From contig OX439134.1 in assembly GCA_949318235.1 (NCBI GenBank), forward strand, positions 28,645,459-28,709,458: a DNA stretch of 64,000 nucleotides, in the 5' to 3' direction. This document shows positions 31,908-44,600 of this stretch, in pieces. A model generated the notes under the pieces. It was not told the DNA's origin. It ran no database searches and saw only the letters and a list, made by a program, of their open reading frames with translations. Every line of letters begins with the position of its first letter. Positions within the stretch are counted from its first letter, which is position 1. The DNA comes from Ecdyonurus torrentis (Eukaryota; Arthropoda; Insecta; Ephemeroptera; Heptageniidae). Both the position numbers and the translations under genes were made by a program.

Positions 31908-32180
31908 TTTAATGAATACAATAACAATGATAAGTGTGAAGATAGCTTCAAAACATCATATGTATTATGGGGAAATGTTTTTTCTTCATATGTTGTTTCA
32001 TGATTCTATCTTCATATTAATACCTGCTATACCTGCTATACCTGCTATCTTAGAATATAAAATATATATGTAAGTTTAATTTTATTGTTATTGTTAGTCA
32101 CCTTTTCACTTATATCACCAATAAAAATACATTTTTGTGCACTGATGTTTATTTTGCAGTGTGGTAGTCAGGGCTACCAA
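31908..32180 (-). other. LINE 5' UTR and junction to the array
   Basis: No ORF. Contains three copies of TACCTGCTA near 32022-32048. The GGTCCTGG-rich array sequence begins at about 32181. Confidence 0.4.
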
Positions 32181-33087
32181 CTGGTCCTGGTCCTGGGCAA
32201 GTTATGGGCCTGGTCCTGGACCAGGACCAGGATTCCGCAAGGCATTATTACAGAACAGCAAAGGGAAGACACAAAAAAAGAAAGAAAAAAAAAAAAAAAG
32301 AGAGAGATGACGAACAACTTACGCTCAGGCTTGGCGAAGGCCAACTCTCCTCCAACGGTTAAGTTTCTTGGGTGGGACAAACTACTCCAGCCGGTGCCCT
32401 CGCAAGTAATACCCTGCACGTCGTATAAGTTGCAGAGGTTGACCTCCTCCTCTTGTGCAGCACGCGGTCGTTGTAGGAGAAGGATCTCACCGTCCTCGAA
32501 TTTTGCCAACCCTTCATTGGGCGCTGAACGATAGTACACCCATCTCGCATTAATGGCACGCTCGAAATCTTTACACAGCGATTCTACCGTCTCCACCACC
32601 TGTTTGCTGACACTAGTACAGGGCGATTGCAGGGAGACGGTAGGGTACACGTTGACCCTGAAGTTGACACGCTCGCTGGTCTGCAGTAAATTGCTGGGTT
32701 TAGTTTTGCTGCACCGGGCAGGCTTTTTGTGAGTCCCACCCACAAACACGCCGCGGACCTTTCGTTTCCTCGAATCCATCGATCCTGATGACATGCTGGC
32801 CGACTGGTCTGTGTCAGATTGAGCGTGCAGACTACTCAGTGGTGTCTCAAAGTCGTCATCCTCAAGCACTTCGCAACACACCTCGCTGGCAGGTGGTACG
32901 TCAAAGAACGACTGCCCGATGATGAGACTGTGGTAAACCTTCTTTGCAAACCTGTCTGCATTTTTGACGTCCAAAGATCTGAAAATACAATCGCGAAGGA
33001 GTAACGATGGCAGCCGCAGCTGGGGCGTTCCCCGCTTTGCGATCATTCGCATCTGTGAAGCGGAAACAAGTGTTAATGTGTTTCATG

Positions 33088-33290
33088 ACCAGGACCATGA
33101 CTTTCAGGGCCAGGACCATGACTATCAGGACCAGGACCATGACTATCAGGACCAGGACCATGACTATCAGGACCAGGACCATGACTTTTAGGACCAGGAC
33201 CATGACTTTCAGGACCATGACTTTCAGGTCCATGACTTTCAGGACCAGGACCATGACTATCAGGACCATGACTAACAGGACTAGGACCAC
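33088..33290. repeat. GGACCAGGACC minisatellite, AB1 intron 4
   Basis: About ten units of AGGACCAGGACCATGACTWTC. Confidence 0.85.
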
Positions 33291-34176
33291 AGGATTGTTA
33301 CTTACTGGGCAGGGTGTAAATTTGGATGCCTTGGTGATGTTTGTGAACCTCTCCGACTTGACGCCACTCGTCACGGGAAGCACGGCCCACAGCTCTGGAT
33401 GCTCCTTTCGCAAATGAACCTGCATGAGCGAGTTCTGTACTAATGCCTTGCAGAATTTGTGCTCCAGCCCTCGGACTCTCCTGTCAGCCGTGGCGTGGTG
33501 TGCATCTTTCTCGCACATACAGAGATTCATCAAGGCCTCCTTCATCTTTTGTTCTGAGAAGTCTCCCGTCGGGATGCAGAGAGTCACCACATCTGCTGGG
33601 AGACATCTTAAACATATCGAGACATAATTAATTAATCCGAGCTCTGCATTCCGGTCCTGGGCATGTTTCAGTATGTGGCCAGGGCCATAGCAGTTTTAAT
33701 ACTTTTTTAAAGCACAATCTCACCTTCCTGTAAGGTAATGATAAATATCGCAGACAATGGTGCCGCCCATCGGCAAGTCATGGAGGTGAATCGCAGCGAC
33801 CATCTCCCTTGGTAGTACCAGAGGCGAAGTGTAGTGATCGTAGTAGATGTATTCAGGGGATGCATCAGCTGGCCATCCTGCTACAAAAGCATCAGGTGAC
33901 TGAATGGTCACATCTTCTTGCTTGATGGTCGCCTCGATGTCGCTTCTGTGCCTCATCGAGTGCCTGACTGAGACAACCAAAGTGTCTTCACTATGTTTTT
34001 GGAGGAAACAGCTTTGCAATTGCAGGCGGGTACCCACGTGGTAGTGCATGACATTGGCGACGATCTCCTCGGCTGCAACACAAGAGAAAGTCACATGATT
34101 ATTTCACAGGTTCAAATCGGGCGAGCGATGGTTTTTTAGTGAACCCCAAGCAATAAATTATTTGTGGTGTAGTTGT

Positions 34177-34340
34177 TTCATTTGTACAAATGATGTTATT
34201 CAGCAACACATTATTTGTGGTTATTTGGAGTGAGCGACAACCGAAATTATTTGTGGTGTGTGTAGTTGTTTATTTTGTACAAATGATGTTATTCAGCAAT
34301 ACATTATTTGTGGTTATTTGGAGTGAGCGACAACCGATTT
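34177..34340. repeat. 94-bp tandem repeats, AB1 intron 2
   Basis: Two copies of a unit containing ACAAATGATGTTATTCAGCA and TGGAGTGAGCGACAACCG, spaced 94 bp. Three copies at 40100-40350 and related copies at 45690-45970 and 62810-63070. Confidence 0.8.
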
Positions 34341-34369
34341 TTTATTTATTTGGTGGGACTTTCTTATTT

Positions 34370-34400
34370 AACGGCCGATGTGCAGAGACTATCGGCCGTT
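34370..34400. promoter_or_regulatory. 10-bp stem-loop, AB1 copy
   Basis: AACGGCCGAT, an 11-base loop (GTGCAGAGACT), then ATCGGCCGTT. Conserved at 40378-40408 and, with one change in the arm, at 46012-46042. Followed directly by inverted GGTCCTGG/CCAGGACC repeats. A candidate structured site such as a nicking origin; no nonanucleotide of the CRESS type is seen. Confidence 0.5.
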
Positions 34401-34409
34401 TTTTCCCTT

Positions 34410-34925
34410 GGCTGGTCCTGGTCCTCGTCCTGGTCCTGGTCCAGGACCAGGCCCATGACTTGCCCAGGACCAGGCCCAGGACCAAACTATTTTTTAATTT
34501 ACTGGTCCTGGTTTTGGTCCTGGCTAGAAAGCTGGTCCTGGGACCAGGACCACCACTATCAGGACCATTACTATCACGACCAGGACTACCACTATAAGGA
34601 CCAGGACCACCACTATCAGGACCAGGACTATCAGGACCATGACTATCAGGACCAGGACCACCACTATCAGGACCACCACTATCAGGACCAGGACCACCAC
34701 TATCAGGACCAGGACCACCACTATCAGGACCAGGACCACCACTATCAGGACCAGGACTACCACTATCAGGACCAGGACCACCACTAATTAGGACCAGTAA
34801 ATTAAAAAATAATTTGGTCCTGGTCCAGGACCAGGCCCATGACTTGCCCAGGACCAGGCCCAGGACCAAACTATTTTTTAATTTACTGGTCCTGGTTTTG
34901 GTCCTGGCTAGAAAGCTGGTCCTGG
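34410..34925. repeat. GGTCCTGG/CCAGGACC inverted minisatellite, AB1 intron 2
   Basis: Both orientations of the motif occur, so the block is palindromic overall: GGTCCTGG runs at each end and about twelve ACCACTATCAGGACCAGG units between them. Confidence 0.8.
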
Positions 34926-35764
34926 AACCATCGATTTCGCGCCAACCAGCTGATTTTCAGCAATCACGCTTTTAATAAAAATACAGCTAAAAAACTTCTG
35001 TCAGACATGCAAAGACATGCAATGGACACTACAAACTGCTAATATTAACCTATGGTTGTAATTATAATGTTCTATACGTGGAAACACATAAAAAACTACA
35101 TTTTGCATGTCACCACCTTACGTACACCTCATGTGCATATGCATTTTACAAATACAAAATTGCCTTATGAAAATTGTCCATCATGCATTAGATACGTTCG
35201 TGACATGTATATTATTAATATTATTGTATTACATGCTTATGTGTACGTGTGTGCAACTAAATTTACACACAAACATGCATTTTGCTGGTGTACCGTGCTA
35301 CCGGTATCATGGGTACACTTCTCTATCTAGCTAGGGTATCTTTTGATATAATATAAAGTAACTTAACAAAATAAAGACTCACAACCAAACTTGCGGGTCA
35401 GGAAACTTTTCATGACAACAGCAAGGTTCCCTTCCTCGCCTTGTAGCTTCTCCAGGCTTGCCTCATCGAAGGAAATGCATTCCAAGAGTTGCATAACCCA
35501 CGCTTCCGGCGCAGCGAGCTGTAATAAACGTTAATTATTTTAACATCGCGACACTTTTATGGGAAACTTTTATTTAAAAAGGTTCCTTGCTTGTTGTTGA
35601 ATGAAATTCTTACCTCTTCTTCTCCTTGTGCAGCCTCAGACATGGTTTAATCCTAACAAGATTGCTGAGCACGTTGATCCGTTGCGTGAATTTCTCATAA
35701 ACAAATTCAAACATGGCGTCCCGAATGCTGGAAACAATTGAACGCAGGTCCTGGTCGGTCCTGT

Positions 35765-35870
35765 TTTTTTTTCCAGGACCACAACTTTCAGGACCACAAC
35801 TTTCAGGACCACAACTTTCAGGACCAGGACCAGGACCACGACTATCAGGACAAGGACCAGGACCATGACT
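35765..35870. repeat. minisatellite upstream of AB1
   Basis: Short array of AGGACCACAACTTTC and GGACCAGGACC units, 120-230 bp upstream of the AB1 start codon. Counterparts at 41398-41492, 47218-47262 and 63598-63725. Confidence 0.75.
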
Positions 35871-35890
35871 TTTTTTTTTTTTTAATTTCG

Positions 35891-35898
35891 TGACGTCA
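35891..35898. promoter_or_regulatory. CRE-like TGACGTCA upstream of AB1
   Basis: Perfect TGACGTCA palindrome about 250 bp upstream of the AB start codon, also at 41515-41522 and 63745-63752, and with one change at 47304-47311. The conserved position suggests a promoter element. Confidence 0.45.
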
Positions 35899-36018
35899 CT
35901 TTTGGTCCCGGTCCTTGTCCTGAAATTTATTATTCTGGTCTGCTTTCTATGGAATGTGGAACAAATAAAAGGCGGCTCTTTTCAAATTAATTGTTTAATT
36001 TTAGAGTACAAAAAACTT

Positions 36019-39000
36019 TCAAATACGAGAAATAGACAATAGCAGCATGCCTTGTGCTGCGTCGAGCTCTCCTGAGGTATGTCTACGTCGTCCCTGTCCC
36101 TGCGAACGTATGAGTTGCCTTCGCATATCGAACGACGAGGCGACGCAAGCGTTGCCCCAATTGTCGGCGGCTGAGCACCCCATGGCCTTGCGCTCCCCAC
36201 GGGCAAAAGTGATAGTTTCCTCATCAGAATCTGTAATAATGAATATTCATCGTTATTGCATGCACAAGTCACACTCCATTAAGTTTTTTATTTTACCTAA
36301 AATTAAGGTGGTACGTGATGGAACACCCTCCTCCTTTTCCTTGTCCTCGTCCTCGTCCTCTTCCCAGTCTTGCATTAGTTGTACTTATAATAATAAAAAG
36401 AAGTTTTATCGTTAATACATGCACAAATCCCACCCTATGACGTTGTAATTTTACCTGCACTGATAGCTCCCTTCTTCTTTTTATCACTCTTGTCCTTCTT
36501 GTCCTTCTTGTCCTTCTTGCTCTTCTTCTCAATTTTCTTTTTCTTCCTTGCAGACTCCTCTGCACCTGTAATAATGGATCCTGTTGTAACATCTAACCTT
36601 TTTTTTTTCTTTTCTTGTATGACCATTTTGATTACTTACTACTACTAATTTGCTCAACAGCGGACGCAGCACGAGGGGAAGGTGATGTCTGTTGCTGGTC
36701 GGCAGGGATATCACACGCAGATGTCTGAGACATAGACATGGGAGTAGGAGATGTGGAAGTCGCTGCTGGAGACATGGGAGTAGGAGATGTGGAAGTCGCT
36801 GCTGGTTTAGGTGACATCGCCATCGCAGGTTGTTGGCCGGGCCCTTCACTGGCACCTGCGAGTCCGCTTCCAACCTGAGTGGCACCACCAGTGCCACCAC
36901 CATGCCCTGTAACATTCAGAAAATACACACATGAGACATAGTACACCACTTACGTATGTCCAAGACCAGAGCAGACCAATACAGGGACCAGGACCATAAG
37001 CAACAGTACTAGATGCGACCAGGACCGCAACTTTCAGGACCAGGACCACTACTATCATGACCAGGACCACGACTATCATGACCAGGACCACGACTATCAG
37101 GACCAGGACCACGACTATCAGGACCAGGACCACGACTATCAGGACCAGGACCATAAGTAAACAAAACAGGACCATCGCCATAACCACCTTTCTTCAGCGA
37201 GAGTTTATTGTTGAGATTCCTTAACATTTGTTGCTGACGCCTTTTTCCTTTTCCCTGATTGCGTCTAAAAACTCCCATGGATTCTGCGAAAGGTGTCCAT
37301 CGTCCTGGTGTGAGGGCTTTGATAGCGGGCTCATCTTTCACCTCCTGCGCGACGGATTGAAATTCGTCGTGTTGTTCGAATGTCAAGCGGCATGCATTCA
37401 CTGGCGTGCGGCATGCATCCACTGGCGTCAGCTCTTCCCGTAACCTAGTCTCTTTTTTTTTATTTGTTTTTTGTTTTTTATTTTAAATATATACATAGGC
37501 AAGGACGTGGAAATGAAGATCGATGGAGTTCGGAGGTTAAAGTAGTATTGGTACATTGGTAATATTGGTACAAGGTTATTCAAAAAAAAAAAATAAAAAA
37601 AGAAGAGAAGGAACAACACAACAAAAAAAAAATGAATATACCTTACCAATTTTTCCTACTAATTTACCACTGTGATAAATCCAGTCCTGTTGCTGGTCCT
37701 GATCACCAGAAACATCCCCTGAAACTAAGACTAACAAGTTTTTAACTCACCCTTCCCATCCAGCTTGATTTCACAGGCTGTGAGGCGTGCGTCCAACACA
37801 GCGATCGTGCTTCGGCAAGCGTACGACAGTTTGCCATCCTCGCCCGCGAGGTGAATTGTTCCTGCAAGCCTGGCTTTAAAAAGATTCTTCGCTTCTTTCA
37901 GAAGCTTAATCTTTTCCATCACCTCCTGGACATTTTGAGTGCTTCTGATGTTCTCGATGCTCAAGGTATCGGAGACTTCGAGATTGAAAAAAAAACACAC
38001 ACAGTAAGAATACAGCAAAGGGAAGACACAAAAAAAGAAAAAAAAAAAAAAAAAAAAAAAGAGAGATGACGAACAACTTACGCTCAGGCTTGGCGAAGGC
38101 CAACTCTCCTCCAACGGTTAAGTTTCTTGGGTGGGACAAACTACTCCAGCCGGTGCCCTCGCAAGTAATACCCTGCACGTCTTATAAGTTGCAGAGGTTG
38201 ACCTCCTCCTCTTGTGCAGCACGCGGTCGTTGTAGGAGAAGGATCTCACCGTTGATGCTCGGGCACCCTGACGTGAAGTATTGCTGTGCGCCAGCAGCTG
38301 CGAACGAAACACGTGGAATGAAATTAAAACTGTCCGATTGTTAATCAGTATTACGATAATACTTACGTTCGTCCTCGAATTTTGCCAACCCTTCATTGGG
38401 CGCAGAACGATAGTACACCCATCTCGCATTAATGGCACGCTCGAAATCTTTACACAGCGATTCTACCGTCTCCACCACATGTTTGCTGACACTAGTACAG
38501 GGCGATTGCAGGGAGACGGTAGGGTACACGTTGACCCTGAAGTTGACACGCTCGCTGGTCTGCTGTAAATTGCTGGGTTCAGTTTTGCTGAACCGGGCAG
38601 GCTTTTTGTGAGTCCCACCCACAAACACGCCGCGGACCTTTCGTTTCCTCGAATCCATCGATCCTGATGACATGCTGACCGACTGGTCTGTGTCAGATTG
38701 AGCGTGAAGACTACTCAGTGGTGTCTCAAAGTCGTCATCCTCAAGCACTTCGCAACACACCTCGCTGGCAGGTGGTACGTCAAAGAACGACTGCCCGATG
38801 ATGAGACTGTGGTAAACCTTCTTTGCAAACCTGTCTGCATTTTTGACGTCCAAAGATCTGAAAATACAATCGCGAAGGAATAACGATGGCAGCCGCAGCT
38901 GGGGCGTTCCCCGCTCTGCGATCATTCGCATCTGTGAAGCGGAAACAAGTGTTAATGTGTTTCATGACCAGGACCATGACTTTCAGGGCCAGGACCATGA

Positions 39001-41267
39001 CTATCAGGACCAGGACCATGACTGTCAGGACCAGGACCATGACTATCAGGACCAGGACCATGACTATCAGGACCAGGACCATGACTTTCAGGACCAAAAC
39101 CATGACTTTCAGGACCATGACTTTCAGGTCTATGACTTTCAGGTCCATGACTTTCAGGACCAGGACCATGACTATCAGGATCATGACTAACAGGACCAGG
39201 ACCACAGGATTGTTACTTACTGGGCAGGGTGTAAATTTGGATGCCTTGGTGATGTTTGTGAACCTCTCCGACTTGACGTTACTCGTCACGGGAAGCACGG
39301 CCCACAGCTCTGGATGCTCCTTTCGCAAATGAACCTGCATGAGCGAGTTCTGTACTAATGCCTTGCGGAATTTGTGCTCCAGCCCTCGGACTCTCCTGTC
39401 AGCCGTGGCGTGGTGTGCATCTTCCTCGCACATACAGAGAACCATCAAGGCCTCCTTCATCTTTTGTTCTAAGAAGTCTCCCGTCGGGATGCAGAGAGTC
39501 ACCACATCTGCTGGGAGACATCTAAAACATATCGAGACATAATTAATTAATCCGAGCTCTGCATTCCGGTCCTGGGCATGTTTCAGTATGTGGCCAGGGC
39601 CATAGCAGTTTTAATACTTTTTTAAAGCACAATCTCACCTTCCTGTCAGGTAATGATAAATATCGCAGACAATGGTGCCGCCCATCGGCAAGTCATGGAG
39701 GTGCATCGCAGCGACCTTCTGCCTTGGTAGTACCAGAGGCGAAGTGAAGTGATCGTAGTAGATGTATTCAGGGGATACATCAGCTGGCCATCCTGCTACA
39801 AAAGCATCAGGTGACTGAATGGTCACATCTTCTTGCTTGATGGTCGCCTCGATGTCGCTTCTGTGCCTCATCAAGTGCCTGACTGAGACAACCAAAGTGT
39901 CTTCACCATGTTTTTGGAGGAAACAGCTTTGCAATTGCAGGCGGGTACCCACGTGGTAGTGCATGACATCGGCGACGATCTCCTCGGCTGCAACACAACA
40001 GAAAGTCACATGATTATTTCACAGGTTCAAATCGGGCAAGCGATGGTTTTTTAGTGAATCCCAAGCAATAAATTATTTGTGGTGTAGTTGTTACATTTGT
40101 ACAAATGATGTTATTCAGCAACACATTATTTGTGGTTATTTGGAGTGAGCGACAACCGAAACTATTTGTGGTGTGTGTAGTTGTTTATTTTGTACAAATG
40201 ATGTTATTCAGCAATACAATATTTGTGGTTATTTGGAGTGAGCGACAACCGAAATTATTTGTGGTGTGTGTAGTTGTTTATTTTGTACAAATGATGTTAT
40301 TCAGCAATACATTATTTGTGGTTATTTGGAGTGAGCGACAACCTATTTTCTATATATTTGGTGGGACTTTCTTATTTAACGGCCGATGTGTAGAGACTAT
40401 CGGCCGTTTTTTCCCTTGGCTGGTCCTGGTCCTCGTCCTGGTCCTGGTTCAGGACCAGGCCCATGACTTGCCCAGGACCAGGCCCAGGACCAAACTATTT
40501 TTTAATTTACTGGTCCTGGTTTTGGTCCTGGCTAGAAAGCTGGTCCTGGGACCATCGATTTCGCGCCAACCAGCTGATTTTCAGCAATCACGCTTTTAAT
40601 AAAAATACCGCTAAAAAACTTCTGTCAGACATGCAAAGACATGCAATGGACACTACAAACTGCTAATATTAACCTATGGTTGTAATTATAATGTTCTATA
40701 CGTGGAAACACATAAAAAACTACATTTTGCATGTCACCACCTTACGTACACCTCATGTGCATATGCATTTTACAAATACAAAATTGCCTTATGAAAATTG
40801 TCCATCATGCATTAGATACGTTCGTGACATGTATATTATTAATATTATTGTATTACATGCTTATGTGTACGTGTGTGCAACTAAATTTACACACAAACAT
40901 GCATTTTGCTGGTGTACCGTGCTACCGGTATCATGGGTACACTTCTCTATTTAGCTAGGGTATTTTTTGATATAATATAAAGTAACTTAACATAATAAAG
41001 ACTCACCACCAAACTTGCGGGTCAGGAAACTTTTCATGACAACAACAAGGTCCCCTTCCTCGCCTTGTAGCTTCTCCAGGCTTGCCTCATCGTGGGAAAT
41101 GCATTCCAAGAGTTGCACAACCCACGCTTCCGGCGCAGCGAGCTGTAATAAACGTTAATTATTTTAACATCGCGACACTTTTATGGGAAACTCTTATTTA
41201 AAAAGGTTCCTTGCTTGTTGTTGAATGAAATTCTTACCTCTTCTTCTCCTTGTGCAGCCTCAGACAT
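36019..41267 (-). CDS. AB gene, copy 2 (B part truncated by the deletion)
   Basis: Same exon plan as copy 3. Exons: 41238-41267, 41007-41142, 39639-39987, 39221-39521, 38367-38931, 38082-38297, 37751-37975, an exon 8 (within about 37630-37720) longer than in copies 3 and 4 (adds DWIYHSGKLVGKIG), and exon 9 from about 37441. The B part follows: about 36652-36906 (with two extra SPTPMSPAATST-type repeats versus the other copies), about 36456-36570, about 36300-36375, and a last exon from 36234 to the stop at 36019-36021. After GERKA the sequence crosses the deletion junction and reads an out-of-frame part of gene D, so the normal B C-terminus is lost. No frameshift was seen in the exons checked. 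Confidence 0.6.
36181..36186. other. 11.27-kb deletion junction, unit 1
   Basis: Sequence matching 47617 in the full unit is joined to sequence matching 58886 through a 4-base filler, ATGG, found at neither edge. Identical to the junction at 41805-41810. Confidence 0.8.
36972..37155. repeat. GGACCAGGACC minisatellite, A/B boundary of copy 2
   Basis: About eight units of AGGACCAGGACCACGACTATC, between the A and B coding blocks. Confidence 0.8.
38965..39212. repeat. minisatellite, AB2 intron 4
   Basis: About twelve units, same family and position as 33088-33290. Confidence 0.85.
40100..40350. repeat. 94-bp tandem repeats, AB2 intron 2
   Basis: Three copies with period 94, against two in copy 1. 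Unit as at 34177-34340. Confidence 0.85.
40378..40408. promoter_or_regulatory. 10-bp stem-loop, AB2 copy
   Basis: Perfect AACGGCCGAT/ATCGGCCGTT arms with an 11-base loop (GTGTAGAGACT). Confidence 0.5.
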
Positions 41268-41397
41268 GGTTTAATCCTAACAAGATTGCTGAGCACGTTG
41301 ATCCGTTGCGTGAATTTCTCAAAAACAAATTCAAACATGGCGTCCTGAATGCTGGAAACAATTGAACGCAGGTCCTGGTCGGTCCTGTTTTTTTTTC

Positions 41398-41522
41398 CAG
41401 GACCACAACTTTCAGGACCACAACTTTCAGGACCACAACTTTCAGGACCAGGACCAGGACCACGACTATCAGGACAAGGACCAGGACCATGACTTTTTTT
41501 TTTTTTTAATTTCGTGACGTCA
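41398..41522. promoter_or_regulatory. AB2 upstream region: minisatellite and CRE
   Basis: Minisatellite 41398-41492, T-run, then TGACGTCA at 41515-41522, as in the other units. Confidence 0.5.
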
Positions 41523-41642
41523 CTTTTGGTCCCGGTCATTGTCCTGAAATTTATTATTCTGGTCTGCTTTCTATGGAATGTGGAACAAATAAAAGGCGGC
41601 TCTTTTCAAATTAATTGTTTAATTTTAGAGTACAAAAAACTT

Positions 41643-44600
41643 TCAAATACGAGAAATAGACAATAGCAGCATGCCTTGTGCTGCGTCGAGCTCTCCTGAG
41701 GTATGTCTACGTCGTCCCTGTCCCTGCGAACGTATGAGTTGCCTTCGCATATCGAACGACGAGGCGACGCAAGCGTTGCCCCAATTGTCGGCGGCTGAGC
41801 ACCCCATGGCCTTGCGCTCCCCACGGGCAAAAGTGATAGTTTCCTCATCAGAATCTGTAATAATGAATATTCATCGTTATTGCATGCACAAGTCACACTC
41901 CATTAAGTTTTTTATTTTACCTAAAATTAAGGTGGTACGTGATGGAACACCCTCCTCCTTTTCCTCGTCCTCGTCCTCGTCCCAGTCTTGCAGTAGTACT
42001 AATAGTAATAAAAAGAAGTTTTATCGTTAATACATGCACAAATCCCACCCTATGACGTTGTAATTTTACCTGCACTCGTAGCTCCCTTCTTCTTTTTATC
42101 ACTCTTGTCCTTCTTGTCCTTCTTGTCTTTCTTGTCTTTCTTGTCCTTCTTGTCCTTCTTGTCCTTCTTGTCCTTCTTATCCTTCTTATCCTTCTTCTCA
42201 TTTTTCTTTTTCTTCCTTGCAGACTCCTCTGCACCTGTAATAATGGATCCTGTTGTAACATCTAACCTTTTTTTTTTTTTTTTATTTCTTTTCTTGTATG
42301 ACCATTTTGATTACTTACTTCTACTACTTTGCTCAACAGCGGACGCAGCACGAGGGGAAGGTGATGTGTGTGGCTGGTCAGCAGGGATATCACTCTCAGA
42401 TGTCTGAGACATAGACATGGGAGTAGGAGACATCGCCATCGCAGGTTGTTGGCCGGGCCCTTCACTGGCACCTGCGAATCCGCTACCAACCTGAGTGGCA
42501 CCACCAGTGCCATCACCATGCCCTGTAACATTCAGAAAATACTCACATGAGACATAGTACACCACTTACGTATGTCCAAGACCAGAGCAGACCAATACAG
42601 GGACCAGGACCATAAGCAACAGTACTAGATGCGACCAGGACCGCAACTTTCAGGACCAGGACCACTACTATCATGACCAGGACCACGACTATCATGACCA
42701 GGACCACGACTATCAGGACCAGGACCACTACTATCATGACCAGGACCACGACTATCAGGACCAGGACCACGACTATCAGGACAAGGACCACGACTATCAG
42801 GACCAGGACCACGACTATCAGGACCAGGACCACGACTATCAGGACCGGACCATAAGTAAAAAAACAGGACCATCGCCATAACCACCTTTCTTCAGCGAGA
42901 GTTTATTGTGGAGATTCCTTAACATTTGTTGCTGACGCCTCTTTCCTTTTCCCCGATTGCGTCTAAAAACTCCCAGGGATTCTGCGAAAGGTGTCCATCG
43001 TAATGGTGTGAGGCCTTTGATAGCGGGCTCATCTTTCACCTCCTGCGCGACGGATTGAAATTCGTCGTGTTGTTCGAGTGTCAAGCGGCATGCATCCACT
43101 GGCGTGCGGCATGCATCCACTGGCGTCAGCTCTTCCCGTAACCTACTCCCTTTTTTTTTATTATTTTTTTTTTTATTTGAAATATATACATAGGCAAGGA
43201 CGTGGAAATGCAGATCGATGGAGTTCGGAGGTTAAAGTAGTATTGGTACATTGGTAATATTGGTACAAGGTTATTAAAAAAAAAAATAAAAAAAGAAGAG
43301 AAGGAACAACACAACAAAAAAAAGAAATGAATATACCTTACCAATTGTTGCTGTTGCTGGTCCTGATCACCAGAAACATCCCCTGAAACTAAGACTAACA
43401 AGTTTTTAACTCACCCATCCCAACCAGCTTTATTTCACAGGCTGTGAGGCGTGCGTCCAAAACAGCGATCGTGCTTCGGCAAGCGTACGACAGCTCGCTC
43501 AATTCGCCCGAGAGATGAGTTGTTCCTGCAAGCCTGGCTTTAAAAATGTTCTTCGCTTCTTTCAGAAGCTTCATCTTTTCCATCACCTCCTGGACATTTT
43601 GAGTGCTTATGACGTTCTCGATGCTCAATGTATCGGAGACTGAAAAAAAAAAACACACACAGTAAGTATACTGCAAAGGGAAGACCATGACCATGACCAT
43701 GACCATGACCATGACCAGGACCATGACCAGGACCATGACCATGACCATGACAATGACCATGACCAGGACCAGGACCATGACCATGACCATGACAACAACT
43801 TACGCTCAGGGTTGGCGAAGGCCAACTCTCCTCCAACGGTTAAGTTCCTTGGGTGGGACAAACTACTCCAGCCGGTGCCCTCGCAAGTAATACCCTGCAC
43901 GTCGTAGAGGTTGCAGAGGTTGACCTCCTCCTCTTGTGCAGCACGCGGTCGTTGTAGGAGAAGGATCTCACCGTTGATGCTTGGGCACCCTGACGTGGAG
44001 TATTGCTGTGCGCCAGGAGCTGCGAACGAAACACGTGGAATGAAATTAAAACTGTCAGATTGTTAATCAGTATTACGATAATACTTACGTTCGTCCTCGA
44101 ATTTTGCCAACCCTTCATTGGGCGCAGAACGATAGTATACCCATCTCGCATTAATAGCACGCTCGAAATCTTTGCACAGCGATTCTACCGTCTCCACCAC
44201 ATGTTTGCTGACTCTAGTACAGGGCGATTGCAGGGAGACGGTAGGGTACACGTTGACCCTGAAGTTGACACGCTCGATGGTATGCTGTAAATTGCTGGGT
44301 TCAGGTTTGCTGAAGCGGGCAGGCTTTTTGTAAATCCCACCCATAAACCCGCCGCGGACCTTTCGTTTCCTCGATTCCATCGATCCTGATGACATGCTGG
44401 CCGACTGGTCTGTGTCCGATTGAGCGTGAAGACTACTCCGTGGTGTCTCAAAGTCGTCATCCTCAAGCTTTTCGCAACACACCTCGCTGGCAGGTGGTAC
44501 GTCAAAGAACTGCTGCCCGATGATGAGACTGTGGTATACCTTCTTGGCATACCTGTCTGCACGTTTCATGTCCAATGCTTTGAAGATACAATCGCGAAGG

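Larger units (their letters stand above)
24979..32166 (-). mobile_element. Jockey/CR1-like LINE with macrodomain ORF1, interrupted by two TIR elements
   Basis: Minus-strand non-LTR element. A 3' A-tail (eight A) sits at 24979-24987 with AATAAA just upstream; ORF2 is at 25663-28715, ORF1 at 28712-30694 and 31742-31907, and a 5' UTR reaches about 32166. It is interrupted by a TTAA-flanked MITE (25327-25644) and by a 1,047-bp TIR element (30695-31741). ORF1 is open apart from the insertion; ORF2 has at least five frame changes. The exact 5' end and target duplication could not be set. Confidence 0.8.
32333..35643 (-). pseudogene. AB gene, copy 1, truncated at the array edge
   Basis: Exons (minus): 35614-35643, about 35383-35518, 33724-34072, 33305-33606 and a fused exon 5/6 at 32333-33052. 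The exon 5-intron 5-exon 6 boundary has been deleted in frame: KFED runs straight into GEILLLQRP, losing intron 5 and about 40 bp of exon 6. Exons 7-9 and the B part are missing because the array ends at 32181. The remaining exons are open and very like copy 2. Intron 2 carries the stem-loop and two 94-bp repeats, intron 4 a minisatellite. Confidence 0.65.

Noticed and set aside
24255..32182. 15-base word TCAGGGCTACCAACT shared at 24255 and 32168 as a possible target duplication
   Set aside because: A 15-base match is expected by chance about once or twice in 64 kb of pairwise comparisons, and the left copy is 700 bp from the LINE end.
34342..34869. Long open frames through the minisatellites (GPGPDSRGPGP, VLVLIVVV, TRTMTIRT repeats), on both strands
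   Set aside because: The repeat unit length is a multiple of three and has no stop in several frames, so the frames are a by-product. They lie in introns between coding exons.
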